64,000 bases of DNA from JANQPX01 sp039197065 (GTDB lineage Bacteria > Pseudomonadota > Alphaproteobacteria > Geminicoccales > Geminicoccaceae). Below are positions 44,695 through 55,068 of this stretch, piece by piece (positions within the stretch are counted from its first letter, which is position 1; every line of letters starts with the position of its first letter). The notes under the pieces were generated by a model. The model did not search any database. It was not told the origin of the DNA and worked only from the letters and a program-made list of their open reading frames with translations. The stretch is from the NCBI GenBank assembly GCA_039197065.1, contig JBCCUL010000041.1, positions 1-64,000 of the forward strand, read 5' to 3'. The translations under genes and the position numbers were made by a program.

Positions 44695-47000
44695 CGCTGA
44701 TCGACCCGAACCAGCCCTTGGATGTGCAGGTCCTGAGGCAGACCAAGATCATCGATGCCTTGATGCGTCGCGCCGGCCGACAGAAGGGCATGGACTTCTC
44801 CGCCTTCAGCGCCTTTCAGTCGGCAATGGAGCTGCAGGAGCGCGTCGATGCGCAGAGCCGCGATCTGGAGCGCGCAACGACCGAACTTGAAAGTGCCCGA
44901 TATGAACGGGAGCGCACGCGAACAAGCCTGATGGAAGCTCTGTCGTCGATGGAGGAGGGGATCGCGCTCTTCTATGACGACAAGCTTGAAATCTGCAATC
45001 AGCTGTTTCGAAGCCTCCTGCCCGACGTTACCGGATCTCTCCGACAGGGATTGGATATCGGCGCCTATTTCCGGCTCATGTTCGAAAGCCGGCATTTGGT
45101 GAGCTTCGACGGCAGATCGCCTCAGGAACTGCGCCAGCGCATGTCGGCATGGGACAGCGCATCCGTCGGTTCGATCATTCTCGAATTGACCCATGATCGC
45201 TGGTACCAGCTGGCCGTGCAGCACACATCGCCTTCCTATCTCGTGCTTCTGTTGACCGAGATCACATCAATCGTGCGTCGCAACCGCAAGGAGCGCGAAC
45301 ATCTTATCGACCGTCAGGCGGACTACCTGCAGGCCGTCTTCCAGAATTCAAGCTCGGGGATGTGCACGTTTTCCGCCTCGGGCGAGATCAAGATGCTGAA
45401 CCGCCGATTCCGTGAGCTGCTCGGCGTGCCGTTCACGGTCGCGCAGGAAGGTGCTTCGCTCGAAGGTCTGCTCGCCTACATCAGCAATCGCGCGCTCATT
45501 TCCGACCGCGCCACGCTCAAATCAAGTTTCTGGCGTGAGGAATTGAGACGGAAGGGGCGGCTGCAGAAGCGCGTCAAGCATCGGCATGATCGCGTTCTGG
45601 ACGTTCAGGCGAACACGCTTCCCGACGGCGGATTTCTTGTCGAACTCAAAGATGTGACGCTCGAAGCGCGAACGACCGAAACCCTCGAAAAGCGGGTGGC
45701 GGAGCGGACAGCGGAGCTTACCGAGGCCAATGAGCGTCTGACGGAACAGTATGAAAAAAAAGCCGTGGTGGAGGAAGAACTCCGCATCGCCAAGGAGCGC
45801 GCCGAGGAGGCGGTCTCGTCGAAGACCCGTTTTCTCGCGGCCGCCAGTCATGATCTGCTTCAGCCGGTCAATGCGGCGAAACTACTGATCTTCACACTTC
45901 GCGAAGCCGCAAGAGAGACCGATCTGAAAATCATGGTCGAGCGGCTCGAAAAGGCGTTCTCGTCATCGGAATATCTCTTGCGATCGCTCCTCGATATTTC
46001 GAGGCTTGAGAGCCGCGATCCAAACGCGGTCAGTCCGGTTGATGTCAGTCTTGGCGGCATTCTTGAGAATGTCTATGCCGAGCAGAATCTGGTCGCCTTG
46101 CAAAAGAACGTCCGTCTGACGGCCGTGCCGACCTCCGCCATCGTTCATTCCGATCCTGTTTACCTACTTCGTTGCGCGCAGAACCTGATCGCCAACGCCA
46201 TCCAGTACACCAAGCCGGGCGGCCGCGTTCTCGTGGGATGCCGGCGACGCGGCGACAAGGTGGTGCTCGAGGTCTGGGATACCGGGATCGGCATCGCCAA
46301 GCAGGACCAGGCGCGGATCTTCGACGAGTTCACGCGCGCGGACAAGGCGCGGGCGGGATCCGGCGTGGGACTGGGCCTGTCGATCGTCGAGAGCGCCTGT
46401 CGGCATCTGGGCCACAAGGTCGGCGTGCGGTCGAAACCTGAGCTTGGTTCGGTCTTCTCCATCGAGATGGATCTCATCGGATTGGATGGAAAGAGCAGCC
46501 AGTCCGTCGATCAGCAATCCTCCCAGGAGGACGAGTCGCTCGACCGGATCATCCTCGTCATCGAGAATGACGAGGACGTGCTGTTTGCCACCACCTCGCA
46601 TCTGGAGTTGTGGGGAGCGAGCGTGTTGGCGGCGCGGTCGACGGCGGAGGCGCGCGGTCTGGTCACGGATATGGGCATCTCACCTGACATCATCCTCGCC
46701 GACTACCAGCTTGACGGCGATGACCGGGGAACCGATGCCATCGCCACCTTGCGCGCCATGACGGGCGTGCCTATCCCGGCGATCCTCATCACCGCCAATC
46801 GGAGCAAGGCGCTCAGACGTAACGGAGCCCACAACGACATTACCGTGATGAGCAAGCCGGTCGATATCGAACAGCTGACGCGCATGGTCGAGTGGAAGAT
46901 CCGTCATCGAGATCCGGAAGCTGCGGCGTCCGCCGGAATCGATCAGGCGATACCGACGAAAGTCGGCAATGACAATGCGGCAGGCGCGGGTAGAGTTTGA
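44691..47000 (+). CDS. Hybrid sensor histidine kinase, NahK/ErcS' type
   Basis: 769-aa soluble kinase: N-terminal coiled coil (about 30-80), two PAS-like domains (about 85-180 and 215-330), a second coiled coil, HisKA with H387 in the characteristic SHDLLQPVNA box, HATPase (NLIANAIQYTKPGG, GVGLGLSIV), then a receiver with D671 (ADYQLDGDD). No membrane helix, so the signal is probably delivered through FIST or metabolites. TTG start within the FIST stop codon. Likely phosphorylates the LuxR-type regulator. Confidence 0.92.
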   Translation: MTLIDPNQPLDVQVLRQTKIIDALMRRAGRQKGMDFSAFSAFQSAMELQERVDAQSRDLERATTELESARYERERTRTSLMEALSSMEEGIALFYDDKLEICNQLFRSLLPDVTGSLRQGLDIGAYFRLMFESRHLVSFDGRSPQELRQRMSAWDSASVGSIILELTHDRWYQLAVQHTSPSYLVLLLTEITSIVRRNRKEREHLIDRQADYLQAVFQNSSSGMCTFSASGEIKMLNRRFRELLGVPFTVAQEGASLEGLLAYISNRALISDRATLKSSFWREELRRKGRLQKRVKHRHDRVLDVQANTLPDGGFLVELKDVTLEARTTETLEKRVAERTAELTEANERLTEQYEKKAVVEEELRIAKERAEEAVSSKTRFLAAASHDLLQPVNAAKLLIFTLREAARETDLKIMVERLEKAFSSSEYLLRSLLDISRLESRDPNAVSPVDVSLGGILENVYAEQNLVALQKNVRLTAVPTSAIVHSDPVYLLRCAQNLIANAIQYTKPGGRVLVGCRRRGDKVVLEVWDTGIGIAKQDQARIFDEFTRADKARAGSGVGLGLSIVESACRHLGHKVGVRSKPELGSVFSIEMDLIGLDGKSSQSVDQQSSQEDESLDRIILVIENDEDVLFATTSHLELWGASVLAARSTAEARGLVTDMGISPDIILADYQLDGDDRGTDAIATLRAMTGVPIPAILITANRSKALRRNGAHNDITVMSKPVDIEQLTRMVEWKIRHRDPEAAASAGIDQAIPTKVGNDNAAGAGRV

Positions 47001-47016
47001 GCGGGAGAATCGACAC

Positions 47017-47685
47017 ATGATGAAAGCTCTGGCCCTGTTGGGCCTCTTGGCGTTTGCGGTGGAGCCGCAAGCCGCAGCGGCGGACGGGAAGGAGACCTAT
47101 GATCTTCTCTTCCGGGATGGAACGCTTGACGCGATCGACCCTGAGATGGCGCTGCTCTATCGCCGCGATGTCACGAACAGGATCAAGCCGGAAGCGGCAG
47201 CGCGCGATAGCGGCGACCTGTCGCTCACCGTCAATCCGTCGGATGCAACGATGGTGCAGCTCAAGCTCAGCAAAGACGGCAAGCACCGCGCTCTCGGCCA
47301 GTTCCCGACGAGCGTCGGCAATCCCATGATCATGTATTTCTACGAGACGGTCGTGCGTGATATGGCCGAGTCGGCCGGCGGCAGCCCCTTTTATATCCGC
47401 AATCGCGTCAAGGATGCGCTGACGCAGCCGGCTGTGTCGGAGGAGGGCGAGGCGGTCGTCGACGGCAAGAACGTTTCCACGGTCACCGTCCTCCTGAAAC
47501 CATTCGAGAACGATCCGAACAAAGCCCGGATGCAGGGCTTTGGCGATCTGGAAATGCGGGTCACGATGTCCGAAGAGGTGCCGGGATGGTATCTCAGCTT
47601 CGTGGCCGAGACAGCGCCTGCGAGCAGCGCCGATGCGGTCTACCGTTCCGCGGTCATGTTCGAAGGGCTTGAGGTGGCAGAATGA
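47017..47685 (+). CDS. Secreted protein of unknown function in the PQQ/xox region
   Basis: 222 aa with signal peptide (MMKALALLGLLAFAVEP, cleaved near AAAADG). The mature chain is predicted mostly beta, with no Cys and no recognised motif. The ATG at 47017 has GGGAG about 9 nt upstream; the longer frame overlaps the kinase. It overlaps the next small gene by 4 nt. The constant company of signal-bearing genes here suggests a periplasmic role in quinoprotein function, but that is inference. Confidence 0.65.
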   Translation: MMKALALLGLLAFAVEPQAAAADGKETYDLLFRDGTLDAIDPEMALLYRRDVTNRIKPEAAARDSGDLSLTVNPSDATMVQLKLSKDGKHRALGQFPTSVGNPMIMYFYETVVRDMAESAGGSPFYIRNRVKDALTQPAVSEEGEAVVDGKNVSTVTVLLKPFENDPNKARMQGFGDLEMRVTMSEEVPGWYLSFVAETAPASSADAVYRSAVMFEGLEVAE

Positions 47686-48047
47686 TGGTACGTTTTGTTT
47701 TGATGATCGTCTTCGCGCTTGGCGGGGGCTTATCGCCCGCCATGGCGCAGGGTAACGGGCTCGCGGACAGGCTGAACGACTATCCGACGGCCGCACGCGC
47801 CGACTACGTGTTCGCCTGCATGGCCGCCAACGGTCAGAGTCGCCAGATGTTGGAGCGTTGTTCCTGCTCGATCGATGAAATCGCGTCGATCCTGCCCTAT
47901 GAGGCCTATGTCGAGGCCGAGACGGTGCTGTCGATGCGTCGGGTCGGCGGCGAACGCATGGCTGTCTTCAATTCCGCCGTTGCCGCCGAGAACATCGTCG
48001 CCGATCTGAAGCGCGCCCAGGCTGAGGCCGAGATCGTCTGTTTCTGA
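47682..48047 (+). CDS. Small secreted Cys-containing protein, unknown function
   Basis: 121 aa with signal peptide (MMVRFVLMIVFALGGGLSP, cleaved near AMAQ). The mature ~97 aa have four Cys: VFACMAAN, ERCSCS and the C-terminal VCF, spaced for two disulfides. Mostly helical. ATGA overlap with the previous gene indicates that they are made together. I do not recognise the family. Confidence 0.65.
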   Translation: MMVRFVLMIVFALGGGLSPAMAQGNGLADRLNDYPTAARADYVFACMAANGQSRQMLERCSCSIDEIASILPYEAYVEAETVLSMRRVGGERMAVFNSAVAAENIVADLKRAQAEAEIVCF

Positions 48048-48111
48048 CCCATCGGCGGAGAGACGCGCGCGTCGTTATCCGCCGTTCACCAACATGTCGG
48101 ATACAAGTTTC

Positions 48112-48178
48112 TGCAGGCGCCGAGTTTTTCAAACGCTGATCTGATAACAACGCGCTCGAAACGTGGTCAGCGCCTGCA
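48112..48178. other. Inverted repeat between convergent genes
   Basis: TGCAGGCGC at 48112-48120 and its perfect complement GCGCCTGCA at 48170-48178, separated by 49 nt, lie between two convergent secreted-protein genes. It could mark a shared transcription end, but the loop is long and the evidence is weak. Confidence 0.25.
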
Positions 48179-48207
48179 AGCCGTGAAGAATATCAGCCTT
48201 GTGACTT

Positions 48208-49020
48208 TCAGCTTCCCATAGATTTCGAGAGCCTGTTCTCGAAAACATTGCCCTCGGTATCGGTTGCCTTGACTAGAAGATCGGGAGCGCCGTTGTCGTC
48301 ATAGCTGAAACGGAACACCGGGTTCTCCGAGACCGAGATGCCGCCATCCATCGTGAAGAGAAGGTCGTCGCCCTGCCAGACTTCCATGTGGTCGATGAAG
48401 TGGGCGGGAATGAAAAGATGGGTCACCTGATCGCGCTGCAGACCGGAATAGTTCGGATGCCGGATCATGATCTGCGCTTCGCGGCGCGGAATGGACATGA
48501 GGGGCTCGTCGCCGAACATCCTGAGCTTCATCTGACCTAGGTTCGCCAGCGCCATCTCAGGATCGCGGGAGGCCGGCGCCGAGCAGCCGCCGGATGCTTT
48601 GACGAAGCGGCCCGACATGGAGAGCCCGTTGTCGGACTCGGTCAGAACGCGCACATTCGAATATTGATCGACGCGCACGCGCAGTTCGAAATCGATCGGC
48701 CCCATCGCCGGTGAGAAATCGAAAACAGCCGCAACAGGCGCCGGGTTCTCGTCGACCACGACGGTGGCCTTCGTCACCGCCGCCGCTTCATCAATCTGGC
48801 GCAAGACGATGGGCACCGTTGCCGCATCGTGCGCGCGAGCCGGCGCGTCGAGCTCGAGAACGGCGATGCCATTTTGGATTTCGGTATCGCCGACGATGTC
48901 ATAACGCATGTCTTCCCAGGTCGCACTGTCGGCGAGGGGATTGACAACCGGTTCTGCGGCAAGAAGCGGGCCGCCGACAAGCAAAGTCCCAGCGGCGATC
49001 AAGGCGAGATGACGTGCCAT
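48208..49020 (-). CDS. Quinoprotein-associated SoxYZ-like carrier protein
   Basis: 270 aa with signal peptide (MARHLALIAAGTLLVGG, cleaved near LLAAEP). A SoxY-like half carries the carrier cysteine in KASGGCSAP (C146), and a SoxZ-like half follows (about 160-265). Proteins of this fused type occur beside PQQ dehydrogenases and are thought to carry a covalently bound intermediate. GGAGG 7 nt upstream fixes the start at 49020. Divergent from the zinc metallohydrolase gene (143 bp), its expected partner. Confidence 0.85.
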   Translation of the reverse strand: MARHLALIAAGTLLVGGPLLAAEPVVNPLADSATWEDMRYDIVGDTEIQNGIAVLELDAPARAHDAATVPIVLRQIDEAAAVTKATVVVDENPAPVAAVFDFSPAMGPIDFELRVRVDQYSNVRVLTESDNGLSMSGRFVKASGGCSAPASRDPEMALANLGQMKLRMFGDEPLMSIPRREAQIMIRHPNYSGLQRDQVTHLFIPAHFIDHMEVWQGDDLLFTMDGGISVSENPVFRFSYDDNGAPDLLVKATDTEGNVFENRLSKSMGS

Positions 49021-49163
49021 ATCGCATCCTCCAGAAACGACGATTGCTTGATTTTGGCACAAAATCGCCAGAAACGTAACATAGACGATCGGATGCATAG
49101 CGGTCAGCAGCGGGTTATCTAGTGTTTAAGGAGCAAAATCAGGGCGTTTGAAGGGAGCAATCC

Positions 49164-50207
49164 GTGTTCGAGGCCGTTATTGCCCTTTGTCTGGATCTGG
49201 CCGCGGGTCCGTGTCGCGACCAGCTGCTGCCCGGCTACGAGGCGGCGACGATAGCTGAATGTGACGCTGCGTTATCGGCACGACCGCCTGCACTGGAGAG
49301 CCTGTCGGCCCTAGGCACGCTGAAGACGCCGGTTTGCAAACCCGCTGGCGAACCGCTGGCCGTGGAGGAGGTCGCTGACGGTGTTTTCGCCTATCGGGGA
49401 CATGTCGCCGAGCCTGATCGTTCGAACCGGGGCGATGTCTCCAATCTTGGCTTCATCATCGGTGACGACAGCGTTGCGGTCATTGATACAGGCGGAGCTC
49501 GCTGGGTTGGCGAAGCGTTATGGCGGGCCATCAGGGCGCGCACGGCAAAACCGGTCAGCCATGTGATCCTGACCCACCTGCATCCGGATCACGTCTTCGG
49601 CGCAGGTCCCTTCGCCTTCATGGGCGCGGAGATCGTTGCGCATCAGGGGCTGTCGCGGGCGCTTGCGGATCGGCAGGCCGGCTATCTCGAAAGTTTCGAA
49701 ATGCTGATCGGCATCGAAGCGCTCCTGGGCACGACCGTTGCGCCCGTAACCATGGCGATCGATGAGGAGACGGTGATCGATCTCGGCAATCGGCCCGTCG
49801 CGGTCAAGCCCTGGCCGGTGGCGCACAGCATCGTCGACGTCACGGCATTCGACATGACGAGCAAGACGCTCTTCGCCGGCGACCTGATCTTTCACCGCCA
49901 TACACCTGCGCTCGACGGGCGCTTGAAAGGCTGGCAGGCGGCGCTCCTCGAGATCGAGCGTATGGACGTCGCGCAGATCGTGCCTGGGCATGGCGGACCT
50001 GCGCTGCCCTGGCCGGATGGTCTCGCCGACATGAACCGCTATCTGATGACGCTCGAGCAGGATACACGACAAGCGATCGCCGATGGCGAGCGTCTCGGAG
50101 ATGCCGTGAACCACATCGCCAGGTCGGAAAAAAGCCTCTGGGCGCTTTTTCACGCCTATAACAAGAGAAACGCCACCGTCGCCTTCACGGAACTCGAATG
50201 GGAGTAG
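49164..50207 (+). CDS. Quinoprotein relay zinc metallohydrolase
   Basis: 347 aa, metallo-beta-lactamase fold. Zinc motif HLHPDH at residues 138-143, then conserved H and D residues further on (PVAHSIVDV, FAGDLIFH, VPGHGGPALPW). The N-terminal ~70 residues have Cys in CLDLAAGPCRDQL and the hydrophobic start of a possible export signal. GTG start with AAGGGAG upstream. SoxH-like; proposed to act with the SoxYZ-like carrier in the periplasm. The reaction is not known. Confidence 0.86.
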   Translation: MFEAVIALCLDLAAGPCRDQLLPGYEAATIAECDAALSARPPALESLSALGTLKTPVCKPAGEPLAVEEVADGVFAYRGHVAEPDRSNRGDVSNLGFIIGDDSVAVIDTGGARWVGEALWRAIRARTAKPVSHVILTHLHPDHVFGAGPFAFMGAEIVAHQGLSRALADRQAGYLESFEMLIGIEALLGTTVAPVTMAIDEETVIDLGNRPVAVKPWPVAHSIVDVTAFDMTSKTLFAGDLIFHRHTPALDGRLKGWQAALLEIERMDVAQIVPGHGGPALPWPDGLADMNRYLMTLEQDTRQAIADGERLGDAVNHIARSEKSLWALFHAYNKRNATVAFTELEWE

Positions 50208-50222
50208 GTCAGGCGATGACCG

Positions 50223-50843
50223 TCATTCGTCCCGGACGACCGCTTGCAGCAGCTGCGCCACACCGTAGATGCGTTGCTCCAGCAAGACCGGCGTCTCACA
50301 AAGATAGATGATCGAGCGCTGACGGTCCGTGTAGACCGTCTGATCCCAGCCAAGTTGCTCCTCCAGCGCGTCGACGCGGTCGAAATCGGGCTTCTCGGCC
50401 TCCATCAGCTCGTCCATTTCCAGGCGCGTGCCGTCGATTTTCTCGGCAAGCGCGATCTGGCCAAGGGAGAAACTCCCAATGCCCTCGATGATCTCCGTGC
50501 GGCGTTGGGAAAGTCTCTCGAACACCTCGGCGAACACCTGACCTAGGAGGGCCGCGTCGCCCTCGTGAGCCTCGGCGAAGGCGTCGACAGATGGCTTGGT
50601 CTCGTCAAGCTCGATGCGCCTTAGGGCCAGCGTTTCCACCAGCTCGTCGATGTTCTGCTCGATCACATCGTCTTCCGGGGCAAAATCGGGATCGATGGCG
50701 AGCGGCCACATCAGGCCGAGCGAGAGCTTCTCCACCTTTCGCTGCACGCAGGGCCATGTGGGATCGGAATAATCCGCTGCCATGGCCGGCGCTGCCATTC
50801 CGATCATCATAAGCGCAGTCATCAAAAGCGTCGTGAACGGCAC
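50223..50843 (-). CDS. Secreted helical protein of unknown function
   Basis: 206 aa with signal peptide (MPFTTLLMTALMMIGMAAP, cleaved near AMAADY). Mature part is highly helical and acidic, with Cys in TWPCVQRKVEKLSLG and in IYLCETPVLL, which may pair. No recognised domain. It ends 16 bp past the convergent metallohydrolase stop. Its place between that gene and frmA, plus its export, fit the quinoprotein set. Confidence 0.65.
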   Translation of the reverse strand: MPFTTLLMTALMMIGMAAPAMAADYSDPTWPCVQRKVEKLSLGLMWPLAIDPDFAPEDDVIEQNIDELVETLALRRIELDETKPSVDAFAEAHEGDAALLGQVFAEVFERLSQRRTEIIEGIGSFSLGQIALAEKIDGTRLEMDELMEAEKPDFDRVDALEEQLGWDQTVYTDRQRSIIYLCETPVLLEQRIYGVAQLLQAVVRDE

Positions 50844-51011
50844 GTTTCATCTCCTGGATTTCGAGTTCGTGGCCCGCGGAACGGAATGGTCATCACGCCT
50901 GATGCATGGGATTCAATACAAACTATAGTCTTAATTGATCAAGCGACATATCGGCTGCCATAATCCTGCACAGGTTCGATGGGGAAATGCCCAATAAGGA
51001 GGCAGAGCTGC

Positions 51012-52124
<1,113 letters not shown>

Positions 52125-52130
52125 TACCGG

Positions 52131-52985
52131 ATGGAGCTGGTATCGAAACATCAGTGCTTCGGCGGCGAGCAAGCCGTCTACAAGCATTTTTCCAAGGCGT
52201 GCGAATGTGACATGACATTCGCCGTTTATCTGCCGCCTCTGGCGACGACTCGCCCGGTGCCGACCCTTTGGTATCTCTCGGGCCTGACATGCACCCATGA
52301 GAACGTGATGACCAAGGGGGGCTTCCAAGAACATGCGTCGGCCCTCGGGATCGCCCTGGTGTTTCCCGACACGTCGCCGCGCGGCGAAGCGGTTAGCGAC
52401 GACGAGTCCTACGACCTCGGTCAGGGCGCCGGTTTCTACCTGAATGCGCTTCAGGATCCCTGGAAGCCGAACTATCGCATGTACGACTACATCGTGAGCG
52501 AGCTTCGCGATCTGGTGTCTGAGAACTTCCCGGTCTGCAGCCGTCACGGCATCACCGGACATTCGATGGGCGGGCATGGCGCGCTGACCATCGCAATGCG
52601 CAACAGCCACCTGTTCGAATCGCTGTCGGCCTTTGCACCGATCGCCAATCCGACGCAATCGGATTGGGGACGAAAACAGTTGAGCGCCTATCTCGGCGAC
52701 GACGAGTCCACATGGGCCGAGCACGACGCCACCCTCCTTTTGGAGGAGCATGGCTGGAAGGGCGACATCCTGATCGATCAGGGGGCGGATGATCAGTTCC
52801 TCGAGCTTTTGAAGCCGGAGGCGCTGGCCGGCATGATGGCCAAGCGTCGGCAGGCCGGGATCATGCGCATGCAGCCGGGCTATGATCATTCCTACTTTTT
52901 CGTGAGTTCGTTTGCGCGTGATCACGTCGAGTGGCACGCCGAAAGACTCCACAGCGAGGAGCGCTGGAGTGGCCGATACCGGTGA
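52131..52985 (+). CDS. fghA: S-formylglutathione hydrolase
   Basis: 284-aa serine hydrolase (esterase D family) that splits S-formylglutathione to formate and glutathione. Nucleophile S145 in GHSMGGHGAL, the Asp in QGADDQFL and the His in GYDHSYFF complete the triad. Conserved SGLTCTHEN oxyanion region is present. Coupled to frmA. Confidence 0.96.
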   Translation: MELVSKHQCFGGEQAVYKHFSKACECDMTFAVYLPPLATTRPVPTLWYLSGLTCTHENVMTKGGFQEHASALGIALVFPDTSPRGEAVSDDESYDLGQGAGFYLNALQDPWKPNYRMYDYIVSELRDLVSENFPVCSRHGITGHSMGGHGALTIAMRNSHLFESLSAFAPIANPTQSDWGRKQLSAYLGDDESTWAEHDATLLLEEHGWKGDILIDQGADDQFLELLKPEALAGMMAKRRQAGIMRMQPGYDHSYFFVSSFARDHVEWHAERLHSEERWSGRYR

Positions 52986-53024
52986 TGCGCAAACATGCCA
53001 ATCGCATCCCCTTACAGTTTAAGG

Positions 53025-53147
53025 CGTTCGCCGGGGTACGAACGGTTGACGATCGATAGGAACAAGGTTTTGCTGATAGATCGAGGTTAAGAAACGGCTC
53101 GATAAGCCAGCAAAATGGCAATGGTCCCATCGCAAACGCCCATTGCC
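53025..53147 (+). promoter_or_regulatory. xoxF upstream region with two inverted repeats
   Basis: The 201-bp gap before xoxF has CGTTCG-N8-CGAACG (53025-53044) directly against a TTGACG that could be a -35 box (53046-53051; no good -10 seen), and GGCAATGG-N15-CCATTGCC (53117-53147) about 40 nt before the xoxF start, which could fold in the mRNA leader. Roles are inferred from position only. Confidence 0.35.
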
Positions 53148-53186
53148 GAAGGTGCGGTCGATAGGCCGCTTAATAGGGAGAGCAAG

Positions 53187-54989
53187 ATGAAGAAGTCTCT
53201 AATTGTTGCCTCAGGGATCGCGCTTTGCGCCGCCGGTTCGGCGGTCGCAAACGACGATCTCATCACCCAGATGGAGAACTCAGCGCAATGGGCCATCCAG
53301 ACCGGTGACTACGAGAATCAGCGCTACAGCGAACTTGATCAGATCAACGCCGGCAATGTCGGTGATCTTCAGGTTGCGTGGACCTTCTCAACCGGCGTGC
53401 TGCGCGGCCATGAAGGTTCGCCGCTGGTGATCGGCGATGTGATGTATGTCCACACGCCGTTCCCCAATATCGTCTATGCGCTCGATCTCGCCAATGAAGG
53501 CAAGATCATCTGGAAGTACGAGCCGAAACAGGATCCGGACGTGATCCCGGTGATGTGCTGTGACACGGTGAACCGCGGTGTCGCTTATGCAGAAGGCAAG
53601 ATCTTCCTGCACCAGGCCGATACCAAGGTGGTCGCGCTCGATGCGAACACGGGTGAGGTCATCTGGGAAGTCCAGAATGGCGATCCGGCGATCGGCGAGA
53701 CCAACACCGCAACGGTGCTGCCGATCAAGGACAAGGTCATCGTCGGCATCTCCGGTGGTGAGTTCGGCGTGCGCGGTTCGGTAACCGCTTACGACATGAG
53801 CACCGGCGAGGTCGCCTGGCGCGGCTACTCCATGGGTCCGGACTCCGACACGCTGATGGATCCGGAGCTGACCACGCATCTTGGCGAGCCTGTCGGCGTC
53901 GACTCGGGCATCAACACCTGGGAAGGCGATCAGTGGAAGATCGGCGGCGGCACCACCTGGGGCTGGTACTCGGCTGATCTCGAGGAAAACCTCGTCTACT
54001 ACGGCACCGGCAACCCGTCGACCTGGAACCCGGCTCAGCGTCCCGGCGATAATCGCTGGTCCATGACCGTGTTCGCTCGCGACATCGACACCGGCATGGC
54101 CAAGTGGGTCTACCAGATGACCCCGCATGACGAGTGGGACTATGACGGCGTCAATGAAATGATCCTTTCGGATCAGGAAATTGACGGCGAGATGCGCAAG
54201 CTTCTCACCCACTTCGACCGCAACGGTCTCGGCTACACGATGGATCGTGTTTCCGGTGAACTTCTCGTCGCTGAGAAATATGACCCGGTCGTGAACTGGA
54301 CCACGGGCGTCGACATGGACCCGAGCAGCGACACCTATGGCCGTCCGGCCGTGGTGGCGCAGTACTCAACCGCGCAGAACGGTGAAGACGTGAACACCAC
54401 CGGCATCTGCCCGGCGGCGCTCGGAACCAAGGATCAGCAGCCTGCGGCCTACAGCCCGAAGACCGAGCTGTTCTACGTTCCGACCAACCATGTCTGCATG
54501 GACTACGAGCCGTTCCGTGTCAGCTACACCGCAGGTCAGCCCTATGTCGGCGCGACCCTGTCGATGTACCCGGCGCCGGACAGCCATGGCGGCATGGGCA
54601 ACTTCATCGCCTGGAACAACCTCACCGGCGAGATCGAGTGGTCGCTGCCTGAGAAGTTCTCGGTCTGGTCGGGCGCTCTTGCGACTGCCGGCGACATCGT
54701 CTTCTACGGCACGCTTGAAGGCCATCTGAAGGCGGTTCATGCGGAAACCGGTGAGGAGCTGTACAGCTTCAAGACGCCTTCGGGCATCATCGGCAACGTG
54801 ATGACCTATGAGCATGCCGGCAGGCAGTATGTCGGCATTCTCTCAGGCGTCGGCGGTTGGGCCGGTATCGGTCTGGCGGCTGGTCTGACCAACCCGAATG
54901 ACGGTCTCGGCGCCGTGGGCGGCTATGCCGCGCTCAGCGACTACACCGCGCTCGGTGGTCAGCTGACCGTGTTTGCGCTGCCGAACTAA
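53187..54989 (+). CDS. xoxF: Lanthanide-dependent methanol dehydrogenase XoxF
   Basis: 600-aa periplasmic PQQ dehydrogenase that oxidises methanol. Signal peptide (MKKSLIVASGIALCAAGSA) then an eight-bladed propeller. The adjacent disulfide cysteines are C124-C125 (VMCCDTV). The catalytic Asp D318 is followed two residues on by D320 (WDYDGVN); the second Asp marks lanthanide coordination, where calcium-type MxaF has Ala. AGGGAG precedes the ATG at 53187; the longer frame to 53115 would bury the signal. Followed by a strong hairpin, then xoxG and xoxJ. Confidence 0.97.
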   Translation: MKKSLIVASGIALCAAGSAVANDDLITQMENSAQWAIQTGDYENQRYSELDQINAGNVGDLQVAWTFSTGVLRGHEGSPLVIGDVMYVHTPFPNIVYALDLANEGKIIWKYEPKQDPDVIPVMCCDTVNRGVAYAEGKIFLHQADTKVVALDANTGEVIWEVQNGDPAIGETNTATVLPIKDKVIVGISGGEFGVRGSVTAYDMSTGEVAWRGYSMGPDSDTLMDPELTTHLGEPVGVDSGINTWEGDQWKIGGGTTWGWYSADLEENLVYYGTGNPSTWNPAQRPGDNRWSMTVFARDIDTGMAKWVYQMTPHDEWDYDGVNEMILSDQEIDGEMRKLLTHFDRNGLGYTMDRVSGELLVAEKYDPVVNWTTGVDMDPSSDTYGRPAVVAQYSTAQNGEDVNTTGICPAALGTKDQQPAAYSPKTELFYVPTNHVCMDYEPFRVSYTAGQPYVGATLSMYPAPDSHGGMGNFIAWNNLTGEIEWSLPEKFSVWSGALATAGDIVFYGTLEGHLKAVHAETGEELYSFKTPSGIIGNVMTYEHAGRQYVGILSGVGGWAGIGLAAGLTNPNDGLGAVGGYAALSDYTALGGQLTVFALPN

Positions 54990-55015
54990 CCGGGCTGCGC
55001 AACGCAAAACCAAGT

Positions 55016-55046
55016 GTTGGCACGGGCATCGCCCGTGCCAACTTTT
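55016..55046 (+). terminator. Strong terminator/attenuator between xoxF and xoxG
   Basis: GTTGGCACGGGC and GCCCGTGCCAAC form a perfect 12-bp stem with a 3-nt ATC loop, followed by TTTT. It lies 27 bp after the xoxF stop and 22 bp before xoxG. It would lower xoxGJ transcription relative to xoxF or protect the xoxF mRNA 3' end. Confidence 0.85.
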
Positions 55047-55068
55047 GCCAGGGAACAGGTGAGCAAAC

